From Viridibacillus sp050279675 (lineage in GTDB: Bacteria > Bacillota > Bacilli > Bacillales_A > Planococcaceae), in contig NZ_JBNNUK010000002.1 of the NCBI RefSeq assembly GCF_050279675.1, positions 186,001 through 250,000 on the forward strand: 64,000 nt of DNA, in the 5' to 3' direction. Under the pieces are notes generated by a model. The model searched no databases. It saw only the letters and a program-made list of their open reading frames with translations, and had not been told where the DNA came from. Made by a program: the position numbers and the translations under genes. Below are positions 25,152-33,848 of the stretch, in pieces (within the stretch, counting starts at the first letter, position 1; every line of letters starts with the position of its first letter).

Positions 25152-25607
25152 CTAGTGTAAATCTTGAGAAAGTCGGACCATATCTATACATTGAATACCA
25201 TTTTCAAAAATTGGCTCTGAATAATGACGGATAAAGAAGTCTCTATCTACATGTGTGATACGGAATCCACATTTTTGGTAAAGAGCAATTTGTGAAATGC
25301 TCGAATTGCCTGTTCCAACATCTATTGTTTTATATTCTTTTGACTTGGCAGTAGCAATGGAATGCTGAATTAGAATTTTACCTAAGCCTTTTCCTTGTTG
25401 GTCTTCGTGAATAGAAACATTCACTAACTCCGCAGTTTCGGGACGTGTAGGGATTAAAACGTATACACCAATAATGCTATCTTCATCCTCCATCACAAAG
25501 CATTCACCTCTTTGTAAATACTCTAATACAATCTCTTCGGAAGGATCGGCTTGTAACAACAAATCCATTGGTATATTGTCTGTTGCAACTAATCTTCTTA
25601 TTTTCAT
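25152..25607 (-). CDS. GNAT N-acetyltransferase, YvbK-like
   Basis: 151 residues from ATG 25607, preferred over 25622 because AAGGTGAG sits at the right distance before it. Acetyl-CoA motif EDQQGKGLGKILIQHSIA (about 73-90) and ALYQKCGFRITHVDRDFF match GNAT enzymes of the YvbK group. The substrate is unknown. It is a single gene at the right side of the accessory region. Confidence 0.87.
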   Translation of the reverse strand: MKIRRLVATDNIPMDLLLQADPSEEIVLEYLQRGECFVMEDEDSIIGVYVLIPTRPETAELVNVSIHEDQQGKGLGKILIQHSIATAKSKEYKTIDVGTGNSSISQIALYQKCGFRITHVDRDFFIRHYSEPIFENGIQCIDMVRLSQDLH

Positions 25608-25702
25608 AATACTCACCTTCATTTTTAATTTTATCCTGCACTTAACTTTACATTTTAATTGTAACTTATTTCATGAAATTAAAGTGATTAACATTTATAT
25701 GT

Positions 25703-26032
25703 TTATTCAATTTTGAATGATTGAGTATTGTTTTCTATTTCGAGATCCAATAAGTGTGAGTTTGGTTCGAAGTAGGGGAATAAGTTTAATATATTGATGA
25801 CTCCGTATTGAAATTGCCTACTATCTCTGAAAAAAGAACAAACTTTATTTACCGTTGGATCGGAATGTTCTCTACTTGCGTTATTAGGATTCATCATTAT
25901 AATTGTCGCGCTTGATTTTGACTGAAGCGGAGTTTTAAGTTGCAAAAAATAACGTATAGTATTATCTGCTTCGGAATAAATATTAGAGACTATGATTTTT
26001 TCTGGGTATGAATATTTTTTATTTTTATTCAT
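25703..26032 (-). CDS. Truncated DUF1643 protein
   Basis: 109 residues from ATG 26032 (the frame continues to 26098 inside the preceding gene). It has the DUF1643 N-terminal motif IIMMNPNNASREHSDPTVNK and INILNLFPYFEPNS, but ends where the family continues with the AWG and PRHP motifs seen in the copy at 18873-19490. It therefore lacks about half of the domain and is probably inactive. A 65-residue unknown gene lies just upstream on the same strand. Confidence 0.7.
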   Translation of the reverse strand: MNKNKKYSYPEKIIVSNIYSEADNTIRYFLQLKTPLQSKSSATIIMMNPNNASREHSDPTVNKVCSFFRDSRQFQYGVINILNLFPYFEPNSHLLDLEIENNTQSFKIE

Positions 26033-26063
26033 GTTTAACAATCCCTTCTTCATCTTTTGCATG

Positions 26064-26261
26064 TTAATATAATATACCCTCTTTTTGAAGTTCAACATTC
26101 ACTTTATTGATTTTTTCATTTGTTTCGTCAATCTGGATCTTAATATATGGATTAGGAGATCTAGGATCGATGGCAGCTGTGTAGACATACGCCTTATCCC
26201 TTAATAATTTGGATGAGATTTCTGAAACTTCATTGAAAATTAAATGGACGGATTTATTCAT
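26064..26261 (-). CDS. Small hypothetical protein upstream of truncated DUF1643
   Basis: 65 residues, soluble, mixed charge (IDPRSPNPYIKIQIDETNEK). The ribosome site is weak (GAAGTTAGAACTC). No family recognised. The 31-base gap to the DUF1643 fragment suggests a two-gene unit. It could itself be a fragment. Confidence 0.45.
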   Translation of the reverse strand: MNKSVHLIFNEVSEISSKLLRDKAYVYTAAIDPRSPNPYIKIQIDETNEKINKVNVELQKEGILY

Positions 26262-26391
26262 TTTGGAGTTCTAACTTCAAATCCAGAAAACACCTTTGCT
26301 TGAGTTTGATAGTCATTTAGACAGATTTCTCATCATATATCATTATGTATGTTTTTATCCCACGAGTAATCTAAAGAAAGGAGTTTATGAA

Positions 26392-27575
26392 ATGGATAAT
26401 CCGAACGAAAATATAGAAGAAAATATACCCCAGCCTATCCGAAGTAACGGCGAAGGAGGATATGATACTGGACCCAGAGATATTATGCGGGATCTTGAAA
26501 ACCCAGATATGTTAGTTCCACCGAAGACAGATGCTGATTTACTCCCTAATATGCGTTTTTCATTCTCAGACACCTCTATGACGTTAAATCATGGTGGGTG
26601 GTCAAGAGAGATTACTGTTAGAGAATTGCCCATAGCGACTACTCTTGCTGGTGTAAATATGAGCTTGACGGCTGGTGGTGTTCGAGAATTACATTGGCAT
26701 CAACAAGCAGAATGGTCTTTTATGATATCCGGTCATGCACGAATTACATCCATTGATTCAGAAGGTCGTAACTTTATTGCTGATGTTGGCCCAGGTGATC
26801 TTTGGTACTTCCCACCCGGACTACCACATTCAATCCAAGGGTTGGAACACTGTGAATTCCTACTCGTATTCGATGACGGCGCTTTTTCAGACTTGAATAC
26901 TTTATCCATCTCAGATTGGTTTGCTCACACGTCAAAAAATGTATTGTCTGCTAATTTCGGAGTCCCTATTAGTGCATTTGACAATATACCATCAAAGCAG
27001 GTGTATATATTTCAAGACAAGGTTCCAGGTCCCCTACAAAGTGAAAAGGTACAATCCCCTTACGGAACGATTCCTGAAACGTTCAAGCACAAGTTATTAG
27101 CGCAAAAACCAATGCAAATACCTGGGGCACTGTACGTATAGTAGACTCTTCAAACTTTCCTATCTCAAAAAAAATCGCTGCGGCCCTTGTCAAGATTGAA
27201 CCGGGTGCAATGAGAGAACTGCATTGGCATCCAAATAATGACGAGTGGCAGTATTACCTGTCTGGACAGGGACGCATGACGGTATTTAGTGGCAAAGGTA
27301 TAGCTCGAACATTCGATTATCGTGCTGGAGATGTCGGTTATGTGCCATTTGCTAATGGACACTATATTCAAAATACCGGTACTGAAAGTTTGTGGTTTTT
27401 GGAAATGTTCAAGAGTGATCGGTTTGCTTATGTGTCTTTAAACCAATGGATGGCACTTACCCCTTCTGAACTAGTAGCTGACAATTTGCATGTTGGACCA
27501 GAACTATTAAATGCCCTAAGAAAAGTAAAATATCCTGGTGTTAAGTTCCCTGGATTTTCTTACTATCCTAGATAG
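26392..27575 (+). pseudogene. oxdC: Oxalate decarboxylase broken by a one-base deletion
   Basis: The frame from ATG 26392 (after GAAAGGAG) encodes the first cupin and linker of oxalate decarboxylase: Mn ligands in RELHWHQQAEWSFMISG. It ends at TAG about 27139, but in the +1 frame the protein continues TVRIVDSSNFPISKKIAAAL and RELHWHPNNDEWQYYLSG to a stop at 27573-27575. Restoring one G in the GGGG run at 27124-27127 gives a full bicupin of normal length with both Mn sites. The N-terminal lid, SENST in Bacillus OxdC, reads SDLNT here. Either a real recent mutation or a homopolymer sequencing error. Confidence 0.9.
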
Positions 27576-27662
27576 CTGTGAATGGTTATTTATTATAAAA
27601 CAACTTGATAGTATAAAAAATTATATTTCTATCAATTTAATCTCTATTTATCCTTGTATTTA

Positions 27663-28145
27663 TTATGAATTATTACCTTTAAATAATTTAAGTAATTGAT
27701 AACCATCTGAAGTTAGTCCTGCATACGGTTTAAGCCAGTTTGGATAGCGAAATGGAATAATCGTACTGATAAACAGAACGAAATTAATAATTGTCATTCC
27801 TTTAAAAAAGTTTTTAGGTTCAAAATGTGAAAATCCAACCATTAAAAAGTATGAGGCACTAAATAGCAATAAAGAAACGATTGGTCCTCCTATTAACATT
27901 ATTGTAAATTGAACTTTCGTTAACTTGTTTTTATTTACAGTACAGAACCCAAAATATGCCCAATTGATATGAAAGTGTATTCTTCCAAATCGAAAGTTTT
28001 CATTATTGGAGTCATTATCTGAACCGAGATAGACATGCGCTTCTTCATTTGAGGATATTACTACACCTAGTGCATGACCTATTTCATGAAGCAGTACAGA
28101 TAAAGGAATTCCTATTAAATAGAAAAGTATAAAGGAAATCATCAT
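27663..28145 (-). CDS. Putative membrane zinc metalloprotease (HEIGH)
   Basis: 160 residues with an N-terminal helix containing LLHEIGHALGVVISS (about 19-33), the HExxH motif of M50-like proteases, and two to three further helices (about 80-100, 113-132). The protein is shorter than typical site-2 proteases and has no PDZ domain. An NxxPxxxxDG motif may be represented by GLTSDGYQLLK near the C-terminus. It could be a peptidase or an immunity-like protein. GAGGTGATTTAGA precedes the ATG. Confidence 0.68.
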   Translation of the reverse strand: MMISFILFYLIGIPLSVLLHEIGHALGVVISSNEEAHVYLGSDNDSNNENFRFGRIHFHINWAYFGFCTVNKNKLTKVQFTIMLIGGPIVSLLLFSASYFLMVGFSHFEPKNFFKGMTIINFVLFISTIIPFRYPNWLKPYAGLTSDGYQLLKLFKGNNS

Positions 28146-28266
28146 TCTAAATCACCTCTAAATTCTTATGAATTTTAATGTTCTATAATCTATTATTATT
28201 TCAATTATTCTACTCAGAAATCCCTATAGAAACTATAATGTCATATATTGTGTGGGTGTAAAATGC

Positions 28267-28310
28267 AAGGATAGGCGGGCAAAACATATTTGCTCTCTAT
28301 CCTTTTCTTG
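28267..28310. terminator. Terminator-like hairpin
   Basis: AAGGATAG (28267-28274) pairs with CTATCCTT (28297-28304), followed by TTCTTG. It is orphaned between two minus-strand units and resembles the hairpin at 6494-6540. Confidence 0.45.
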
Positions 28311-28349
28311 TATTTCAATTGAACTCATTTACTACAACAAAATCATTTA

Positions 28350-28650
28350 TCAATAAGATGTTAATTCTATCTTTTTAGTAGCTATAACATTAACAAAATA
28401 TTCATTATGGTCTACACCAATAATAGTAGGTTGATATTTCTTTATCGCATCTATCAGCTGATTAATTACGAATATATCTAAATAATTGGTTACCTCATCC
28501 CAAATAAACAACTCATTTTCTCCTAATAGTGCATTTGCTAAGAAGACTTTTTTCTGTTCACCAGCGCTCCAATTTAAGTGGTGGGTTTTGATTTCATAAT
28601 TACAGTAAAACGACCTTAATCGGATATAAATATTGATTTTAGTATAGGGT
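28350..28650 (-). pseudogene. Fragment of an ABC-F ribosome-protection ATPase
   Basis: A start-less frame ending at TGA 28350-28352 reads NWSAGEQKKVFLANALLGE (ABC signature), NELFIWDEVTNYLDIFVINQ (Walker B of ABC-F type) and TIIGVDHNEYF (H-loop position). This is the C-terminal end of an Lsa/Vga/Msr-like ABC-F protein. The first cassette and Walker A motifs are missing and an in-frame TGA lies upstream near 28655. It is a gene relic. Confidence 0.78.
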
Positions 28651-28727
28651 CAATTGTAGCTTTAGAATTAATTTTATTTTTTATAATTATAAAACAACCA
28701 CTGCACTTCCACTTGGAATTACATATA

Positions 28728-29411
28728 TTAATCCGCCGAAGCTAATATCCTTTTAAACCTTTCAAAAAACTTAGAAGGTTTTTTTGTGCCTTTGTCATTT
28801 TCAATTACCTCTGGATTATGATAAGGTAGGTTAATTTGTGACCAATCAAATCCTTCATTTGTACATTTGATAAACAAATCATAGGCTTCCCCATCAAAAG
28901 GAAACATCGTTACTCTCGACTCTTCATTTTCTAAAGCAACTTCAATCGCCTCTTTTATTCCTAGTAATGCAGAACGATTCGCAACCATATAAGCATTTCC
29001 ATGCCACATTTGTTGACCGAATAAATGACAAAAATACGATTCATCTTCCGTATTTTCTTTTTTGAACAATTGATTTAACTTCTGCTCTGTCTGTTCATGG
29101 TTATGAACATCTAAATATACGTCAATGCTAAGCTCTTCTGCGTTTTTTTCCTTAAGATGAGAAACAAATTGTTCATATATATCATTGTTTTCAATAAAAA
29201 GATACGAATCAATGCCGATTTCGTCCTCTAATAGACATGCAAAGCTATAAATTTGTATTCCATTACGTTCATAAAGATACTGGATTACATTATTAGATAT
29301 TTCCGTAGATTGAATGAGGGTAAAACGATTTGATTTCTCTCTCATTTTCAAATGGCTTCTTAACCCATTGTTACCTGAAAGACTAAATGCGGTAAATAGA
29401 GTATTTCCCAT
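28728..29411 (-). CDS. Hypothetical cytoplasmic protein
   Basis: 227 residues from ATG 29411, chosen because GGGAGTG precedes it; the frame is open to 29426. It is soluble with mixed alpha/beta character and acidic stretches (LNQLFKKENTEDESYF), and ends with a basic helix (KFFERFKRILASAD). No family recognised. It stands alone. Confidence 0.6.
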   Translation of the reverse strand: MGNTLFTAFSLSGNNGLRSHLKMREKSNRFTLIQSTEISNNVIQYLYERNGIQIYSFACLLEDEIGIDSYLFIENNDIYEQFVSHLKEKNAEELSIDVYLDVHNHEQTEQKLNQLFKKENTEDESYFCHLFGQQMWHGNAYMVANRSALLGIKEAIEVALENEESRVTMFPFDGEAYDLFIKCTNEGFDWSQINLPYHNPEVIENDKGTKKPSKFFERFKRILASAD

Positions 29412-29554
29412 ATTAATCACTCCCATTTTTCGTGTTAATTAAATACTACAAGAATAATTAACATTGTTAATACACTCCTTGATCACCCTAAAAGTCCTTT
29501 TGTTTAAGTACATTTCATCACTATCTCCACATCAAGTTTAACATAAATATACAA

Positions 29555-29596
29555 TAAAAAATCACCTCTAATATAAACGAAAGAGGTGATTTTTAT
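29555..29596 (-). terminator. Terminator of dhaKLM
   Basis: AAAAATCACCTCT (29557-29569) pairs with AGAGGTGATTTTT (29582-29594), 35 bases after the dhaM stop, with T runs on both sides. Confidence 0.88.
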
Positions 29597-29630
29597 CGAA
29601 CTTTACAAGACTTTTAGAGTTAGTTTAACC

Positions 29631-30008
29631 TTATCTTTTAATCATTAATTTCTCTAACTCATTTATAACTGCAGGTAATTCTGCATTCATTTCAAATAAC
29701 GCAGCTGTACAATAGACACCCTCGATAAACGAGACGTCCATAATCTCAATTTCTTTCTCTGAGAGTTCCGCAGCCATTTCAAGATTCATTTTGGCACTAC
29801 CTAAATCATAAAAAGCGAACAGTTGATCACATGTATTTTCTTCAATTGCCTGTTGAACTGTTTCAAAGTTTGTGCCAATATCACCATCTATTGTACCTCC
29901 AACATACGTGATAGACACATTTGGTGCAACTTGGTGTATTAGGTCATATAAACCTTTTGCGATATCCTTACTATGTGACACTAGGACCATACCGATATTA
30001 GTCGCCAT
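29631..30008 (-). CDS. dhaM: Dihydroxyacetone kinase phosphotransfer subunit DhaM
   Basis: 125 residues from ATG 30008 (AGGTGATTTTA before it). The fold is the PTS EIIA-mannose type; NIGMVLVSHSKDIAKGL carries the phospho-His early in the chain. DhaM takes phosphate from HPr and passes it to the ADP held by DhaL. Only the EIIA-like domain is present, without HPr/EI domains, which is the usual Gram-positive form. The start overlaps the end of dhaL by 11 bases, indicating translational coupling. Confidence 0.92.
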   Translation of the reverse strand: MATNIGMVLVSHSKDIAKGLYDLIHQVAPNVSITYVGGTIDGDIGTNFETVQQAIEENTCDQLFAFYDLGSAKMNLEMAAELSEKEIEIMDVSFIEGVYCTAALFEMNAELPAVINELEKLMIKR

Positions 30009-30606
30009 TAAAATCACCTGCTTCTAAAAGTGCTTCAAAAAACAGTTTAGAGGAAGCAGCACCTGGATCTACTTCGTTAATAGATCTCTCTCCTAAGAAG
30101 GATGCCCTGCCTTTAGTTGCCTTCAATTCATTGGACTTTGTAAGAGCTATTATTAATGTTGCAGTTGTTAGCTCACCTTTTTCTAAGGATTCAATAGCTG
30201 GTGCCCATAAATCTAGCATTGTTTTCTGGCCGACATCTGATTTTCCTCGTTTTTTTATCCCATCAAATCCAGCTTTGATTACATTTATTAAATCATCATG
30301 CTTTAACTCTTCTTTCGTGCCAATAGCTTTTGCCATTTCAAGAAATGCCGTACCATATAGGGGCCCTGATGCTCCACCTACCCCACTAATCCATTTCATC
30401 GCAGCATGCTTGAATACTTCTGCTAAAAGAACAGGTGACGTCTCTTGCCATGAAGAGAGTAATTGTTGCGCTCCCCTTGCCATGTTCATGCCGTGGTCTC
30501 CATCACCAATTATACGATCGTATTCACTTAATTGTTCTTTATCTTGAATCACTTTTTCTGCAAATAAAGTGAACCATTTTTGTGCCAACTCTTTTGTTAT
30601 GATCAA
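29998..30606 (-). CDS. dhaL: Dihydroxyacetone kinase ADP-binding subunit DhaL
   Basis: 202 residues. The nucleotide and Mg-binding loop YDRIIGDGDHGMNMARG (about 25-41) is diagnostic of DhaL, followed by SGVGGASGPLYGTAFLEMA and GKSDVGQKTMLDLWAP. DhaL holds ADP as a cofactor that is re-phosphorylated by DhaM and donates phosphate to dihydroxyacetone on DhaK. It starts 13 bases after dhaK and overlaps dhaM. Confidence 0.95.
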   Translation of the reverse strand: MIITKELAQKWFTLFAEKVIQDKEQLSEYDRIIGDGDHGMNMARGAQQLLSSWQETSPVLLAEVFKHAAMKWISGVGGASGPLYGTAFLEMAKAIGTKEELKHDDLINVIKAGFDGIKKRGKSDVGQKTMLDLWAPAIESLEKGELTTATLIIALTKSNELKATKGRASFLGERSINEVDPGAASSKLFFEALLEAGDFNGD

Positions 30607-30619
30607 TAGAAACTCCCCT

Positions 30620-31606
30620 TTACCAAGCAGGCGCTAGAGTACTTTCAGTTAAATATTCAAGCCATTTCACATCTTCTAATTGTAATAATGTTAATGAAAC
30701 ACCTGCCATATCTATAGCAGTCATGTAATTCCCAACTTTTTTAAATTGTACTTTGTAGCCTTTTTCTTGCAATATATTTAAACAATCATGTGCAAAGATA
30801 TATTGCTCCATAAGTGGCGTAGCACCCATACCATTGATAAGTACAGCAAGCGTTTGATCTGTCGTCCATTTGGTTTCCACTTCAATTTTATGAATTAACT
30901 CTTCTGCAATTTCACGAGAAGTTTTGATTTTTTCACGGCTATAACCGGGTTCTCCGTGTATTCCAATACCAAATTCCATTTCATCTTCTTCTAAGTCAAA
31001 ACCAGGTTTACCAACCTCAGGAACAATGGCAGGTTTTATAGCAACGCCAACAGTTGCAAGATGTGCGACGACATTTTCTGCTAGCGTTTTAATTTCTTTA
31101 AGAGAAGCCCCTTTTTCTGCGGCTGCACCGATAATTTTATGCACAAGTATTGTGCCGGCAACTCCACGACGCCCCTCTGTATAGCTACTATCGAATACAG
31201 CAACATCATCATTGACTATAACGTAGTCTACTGCAATACCTTCTAACTCTGCCAGATCCTTTGCCATTTCAAAATTCATGCAATCCCCACTATAATTCTT
31301 AATGACAAGGAAAACACCTAAGCCTTGATCTGCAGCTTTTATAGCACTAAATACTTGATCGGGAGTAGGAGAGGTAAAAACATGTCCACATACCGCCGCA
31401 TCTAGCATCCCTTGACCAACAAAACCCGCATGTGCAGGCTCATGCCCACTACCACCACCACTAATGATGCCGACTTTATTAGATGTAAATTGAGAGCGTG
31501 TTATGACATGTGTATCTTCTAAATACGTCACATCATCATGCACTAACTTGTAACCCGCTAACATATCCGCTAGCACTTGTTCAGGTTGATTAATAATCTT
31601 CTTCAC
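30620..31606 (-). CDS. dhaK: Dihydroxyacetone kinase substrate-binding subunit DhaK
   Basis: 328 residues, normal length. SGGGSGHEPAHAGFVG (about 49-64) contacts substrate and FGIGIHGEPGYS (about 213-224) contains the His that binds dihydroxyacetone covalently. DhaKLM converts dihydroxyacetone to dihydroxyacetone phosphate using PEP via the PTS, complementing the GlpFKD route encoded at 48-53 kb. First gene of the dhaKLM operon. Two direct repeats upstream (31711-31798) may bind its regulator; no dhaR/dhaS gene is adjacent. Confidence 0.96.
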   Translation of the reverse strand: MKKIINQPEQVLADMLAGYKLVHDDVTYLEDTHVITRSQFTSNKVGIISGGGSGHEPAHAGFVGQGMLDAAVCGHVFTSPTPDQVFSAIKAADQGLGVFLVIKNYSGDCMNFEMAKDLAELEGIAVDYVIVNDDVAVFDSSYTEGRRGVAGTILVHKIIGAAAEKGASLKEIKTLAENVVAHLATVGVAIKPAIVPEVGKPGFDLEEDEMEFGIGIHGEPGYSREKIKTSREIAEELIHKIEVETKWTTDQTLAVLINGMGATPLMEQYIFAHDCLNILQEKGYKVQFKKVGNYMTAIDMAGVSLTLLQLEDVKWLEYLTESTLAPAW

Positions 31607-31710
31607 CTTTCATACCCCCTATGAAAACTACATAATCTTAAATTGTTGCACAAATAAAATCTTTCAATCTACTATTTGTCTGCTAACACTAATCTATGCA
31701 GTTAACTGTG

Positions 31711-31798
31711 GAAATAGGCGAATTCAAATACAATTCGTAGTAATAAATTTGTGAATAAAACCAATTGTCTGCTTTACATAGAAATAGGCGATTTCAAA
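31711..31798. promoter_or_regulatory. Two direct repeats upstream of dhaK
   Basis: GAAATAGGCGAATTCAAA (31711-31728) and GAAATAGGCGATTTCAAA (31781-31798) lie exactly 70 bp apart. TTGTCTGCT occurs upstream of each (31676-31684 and 31766-31774). The region lies between dhaK and the divergent gene at 31895, so the sites could serve either. Confidence 0.6.
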
Positions 31799-31894
31799 AA
31801 TTAAATTATAAAGAACGAGATTATTATTTTAATATAATCTATACTATAGAAAACCTTTTAATAATCCATAGACTATAGAAACATTAGAGAGAAG

Positions 31895-32257
31895 ATGAAT
31901 ACAATCGAAACATTCCCAGAAATGCATGAACTGATTGATGTATTTGAATCAATACCAGAAATATTAGACAAAGACTTGGTTTGGTATTATAACAAACTCA
32001 CATTTGTATTGAGACGAGATAACGAAATACTTGAGGTAATTATTGAACCCGCAATAAATCGACTAAGATTAAATTGGAGAGACGAAAAAAGGTTACGAAT
32101 GGAATTGGATTTAGAGGAAGTAGCAGGTTTAGTCATTACTAAAAATAATGGCGAGGAATCTATTCAAGTATCATTCAATGATTCTTTAATGAAAGATTTG
32201 ATTGTTAATACAAAACCATATATTTCTGTAGTATGGGGCACACTCCGAGATATATAA
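31895..32257 (+). CDS. Hypothetical protein
   Basis: 120 residues, acidic, predicted alpha/beta (LTFVLRRDNEILEVIIEPAI, then VAGLVITKNNGEESIQVSF). AGAGAGAAG precedes the ATG. No family recognised. The size and acidic character resemble immunity or adaptor proteins, but nothing in the context confirms it. Confidence 0.62.
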   Translation: MNTIETFPEMHELIDVFESIPEILDKDLVWYYNKLTFVLRRDNEILEVIIEPAINRLRLNWRDEKRLRMELDLEEVAGLVITKNNGEESIQVSFNDSLMKDLIVNTKPYISVVWGTLRDI

Positions 32258-32439
32258 AGGTTTAAAAAAGAGTTTGTTGATTTTACAGAATCACAAGTTT
32301 GTTTACTACTATTGTAGATATCTGATCCATGAAGTGATGTATCACCTTGGTAAATAAATTATTTATTGAATATCGGTAGGAGAATTTTTTTCATTTAAAG
32401 ATGAGTTCGAAAAAAGCATTTTGAATTCTTTAAATAAAA

Positions 32440-32472
32440 ATAGGGGGATTCAAAAAATATTGAATCCCCCAT
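32440..32472 (-). terminator. Terminator of the hypothetical gene at 32505
   Basis: GGGGGATTCAA (32443-32453) pairs with TTGAATCCCCC (32460-32470). On the minus strand it is followed by TATTTTTATTT. Confidence 0.82.
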
Positions 32473-32504
32473 TTAAACTAAACTTAACCTAATATAACGA
32501 ACAT

Positions 32505-33056
32505 TTACGCATTGAAATACTTAATGATTTCATAACCTACATAATCTGTTTTGACTGGATATTTCCTTCGATAATAATAATTCCAATAACTGATTACTCT
32601 ACTTTCAATCGTATTATAAAACTTTGCATTCTCTGCTTTAAAATCTGTTATTATAGCCTTATCAATATTATCTAAATTATCTTTTATCACTTGTAAAATT
32701 TCGATTACATACTCCCCAGTAAGTCGAATTATATAGGGAATTATCCAATTGTATTCCTTACATTGATTAATAATCTTTTTTAAATTCTCTTCTCTAATAA
32801 AACCATCATGATGTCTAGTAAATAAACAATTTAATACTACTTGTTGTCTATCTGTTAATGAATTGTATTGCGATAAGGAAAGTTCATTACTGTAAATTCG
32901 TTCAGGAATACTCAACTTACTTCCTCTAAAATTAACCTCAAAACAATTAGAGAAGTCTAGCTTGTTTGTTTGGTTAATCATTTTTATAACTTTAACAGCA
33001 TCGTGCTTTAATTCAGTTGGAAACGCTCTTAACAATTTTCTATTTCTAATTAACAT
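32505..33056 (-). CDS. Hypothetical protein
   Basis: 183 residues, soluble, lysine-, asparagine- and tyrosine-rich, mostly helical (LTDRQQVVLNCLFTRHHDGF, then NYYYRRKYPVKTDYVGYEII). No family recognised. It has its own terminator. A ribosome site is not obvious before the ATG at 33056, so the true start could be slightly further in. Confidence 0.55.
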   Translation of the reverse strand: MLIRNRKLLRAFPTELKHDAVKVIKMINQTNKLDFSNCFEVNFRGSKLSIPERIYSNELSLSQYNSLTDRQQVVLNCLFTRHHDGFIREENLKKIINQCKEYNWIIPYIIRLTGEYVIEILQVIKDNLDNIDKAIITDFKAENAKFYNTIESRVISYWNYYYRRKYPVKTDYVGYEIIKYFNA

Positions 33057-33150
33057 TTATTCACCATCTTTAAATTGCTCACTTACTAGTCTGCCTTTTT
33101 GCGAGTATAGTAGAACCGTCATCCATTCAACAAACCTTGGTATTACTACA

Positions 33151-33840
33151 TTAATGAATAATTCGATACTGATTAACAGGTCTTCCTACGCCCCCGTATT
33201 GAATATCGATGACGACTTTTTGTTGTTTTTCTAAATAATCAAGGTAGCGACGTGCTGTGACTCGTGCAAGCCCTACACCATTGGCAACTTCTTCAGCAGA
33301 AATGGCTGCTTCCTGTTTTTCAATATAAGAAACAATTTTCTCTAAAGTAGAACCGTTTAAACCTTTTGGTAAGTTATTCGGCTCTTTTCTAGTATTTTGT
33401 TGATGATGTAATAATTCATCCAGCTCGCGCTGAGTCAATTCGTTTTTTTCGGATACTTTTTCTTTAAAGTGCATGTAATTTTCAAGAGTGTGTCTAATGC
33501 GTTCGTATGTAAATGGTTTCATAATATAATCAAATACTCCGAGCTGTAACACATGTTGAATCGTTTTCATATCGTTAGCGGCTGTCACTGTGATGACATC
33601 CACCTTTGTATCACTTTCACGAAGCTTTTGCAGCGTTTTAATACCGTCTTGTTCTGGCATGAATATGTCCATGACGACTAGATCTGGCTTCAACTGCTTA
33701 ATCTGTTTCATTCCTTCAATACCGTTCCCTGCAGTACCGACTATGCGAAACCCTTTGACACGCTCGATAAATTGACGGTTTACTTGACGCACCATCGGGT
33801 CATCTTCTACTAATAACACAGATATGGGAAGCATACTCAA
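33151..33840 (-). CDS. dctR: C4-dicarboxylate response regulator DctR
   Basis: 229 residues. Receiver domain: acidic pocket VEDDP (11-15), phospho-acceptor Asp58 in LVVMDIFMPEQDG, Thr in DVITVTAAND and Lys in DYIMKPFTYERI. The C-terminal half has a winged helix (VANGVGLARVTARRYLDYLE, about 187-206) of the CitB/DcuR type. It overlaps no gene but follows dctS by 8 bases, forming a dctS-dctR operon. It should activate the dctP transporter genes on succinate, fumarate or malate; the shared sites at 36734-36755 and 38350-38371 are candidate targets. Confidence 0.9.
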   Translation of the reverse strand: MSMLPISVLLVEDDPMVRQVNRQFIERVKGFRIVGTAGNGIEGMKQIKQLKPDLVVMDIFMPEQDGIKTLQKLRESDTKVDVITVTAANDMKTIQHVLQLGVFDYIMKPFTYERIRHTLENYMHFKEKVSEKNELTQRELDELLHHQQNTRKEPNNLPKGLNGSTLEKIVSYIEKQEAAISAEEVANGVGLARVTARRYLDYLEKQQKVVIDIQYGGVGRPVNQYRIIH

Positions 33841-33848
33841 GCCCTCCT

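Noticed and set aside
30131..30547. 138-codon plus-strand open frame
   Set aside because: Antisense to dhaL, whose active-site motif is clear; Cys/Ser/Pro-rich composition is typical of a shadow.
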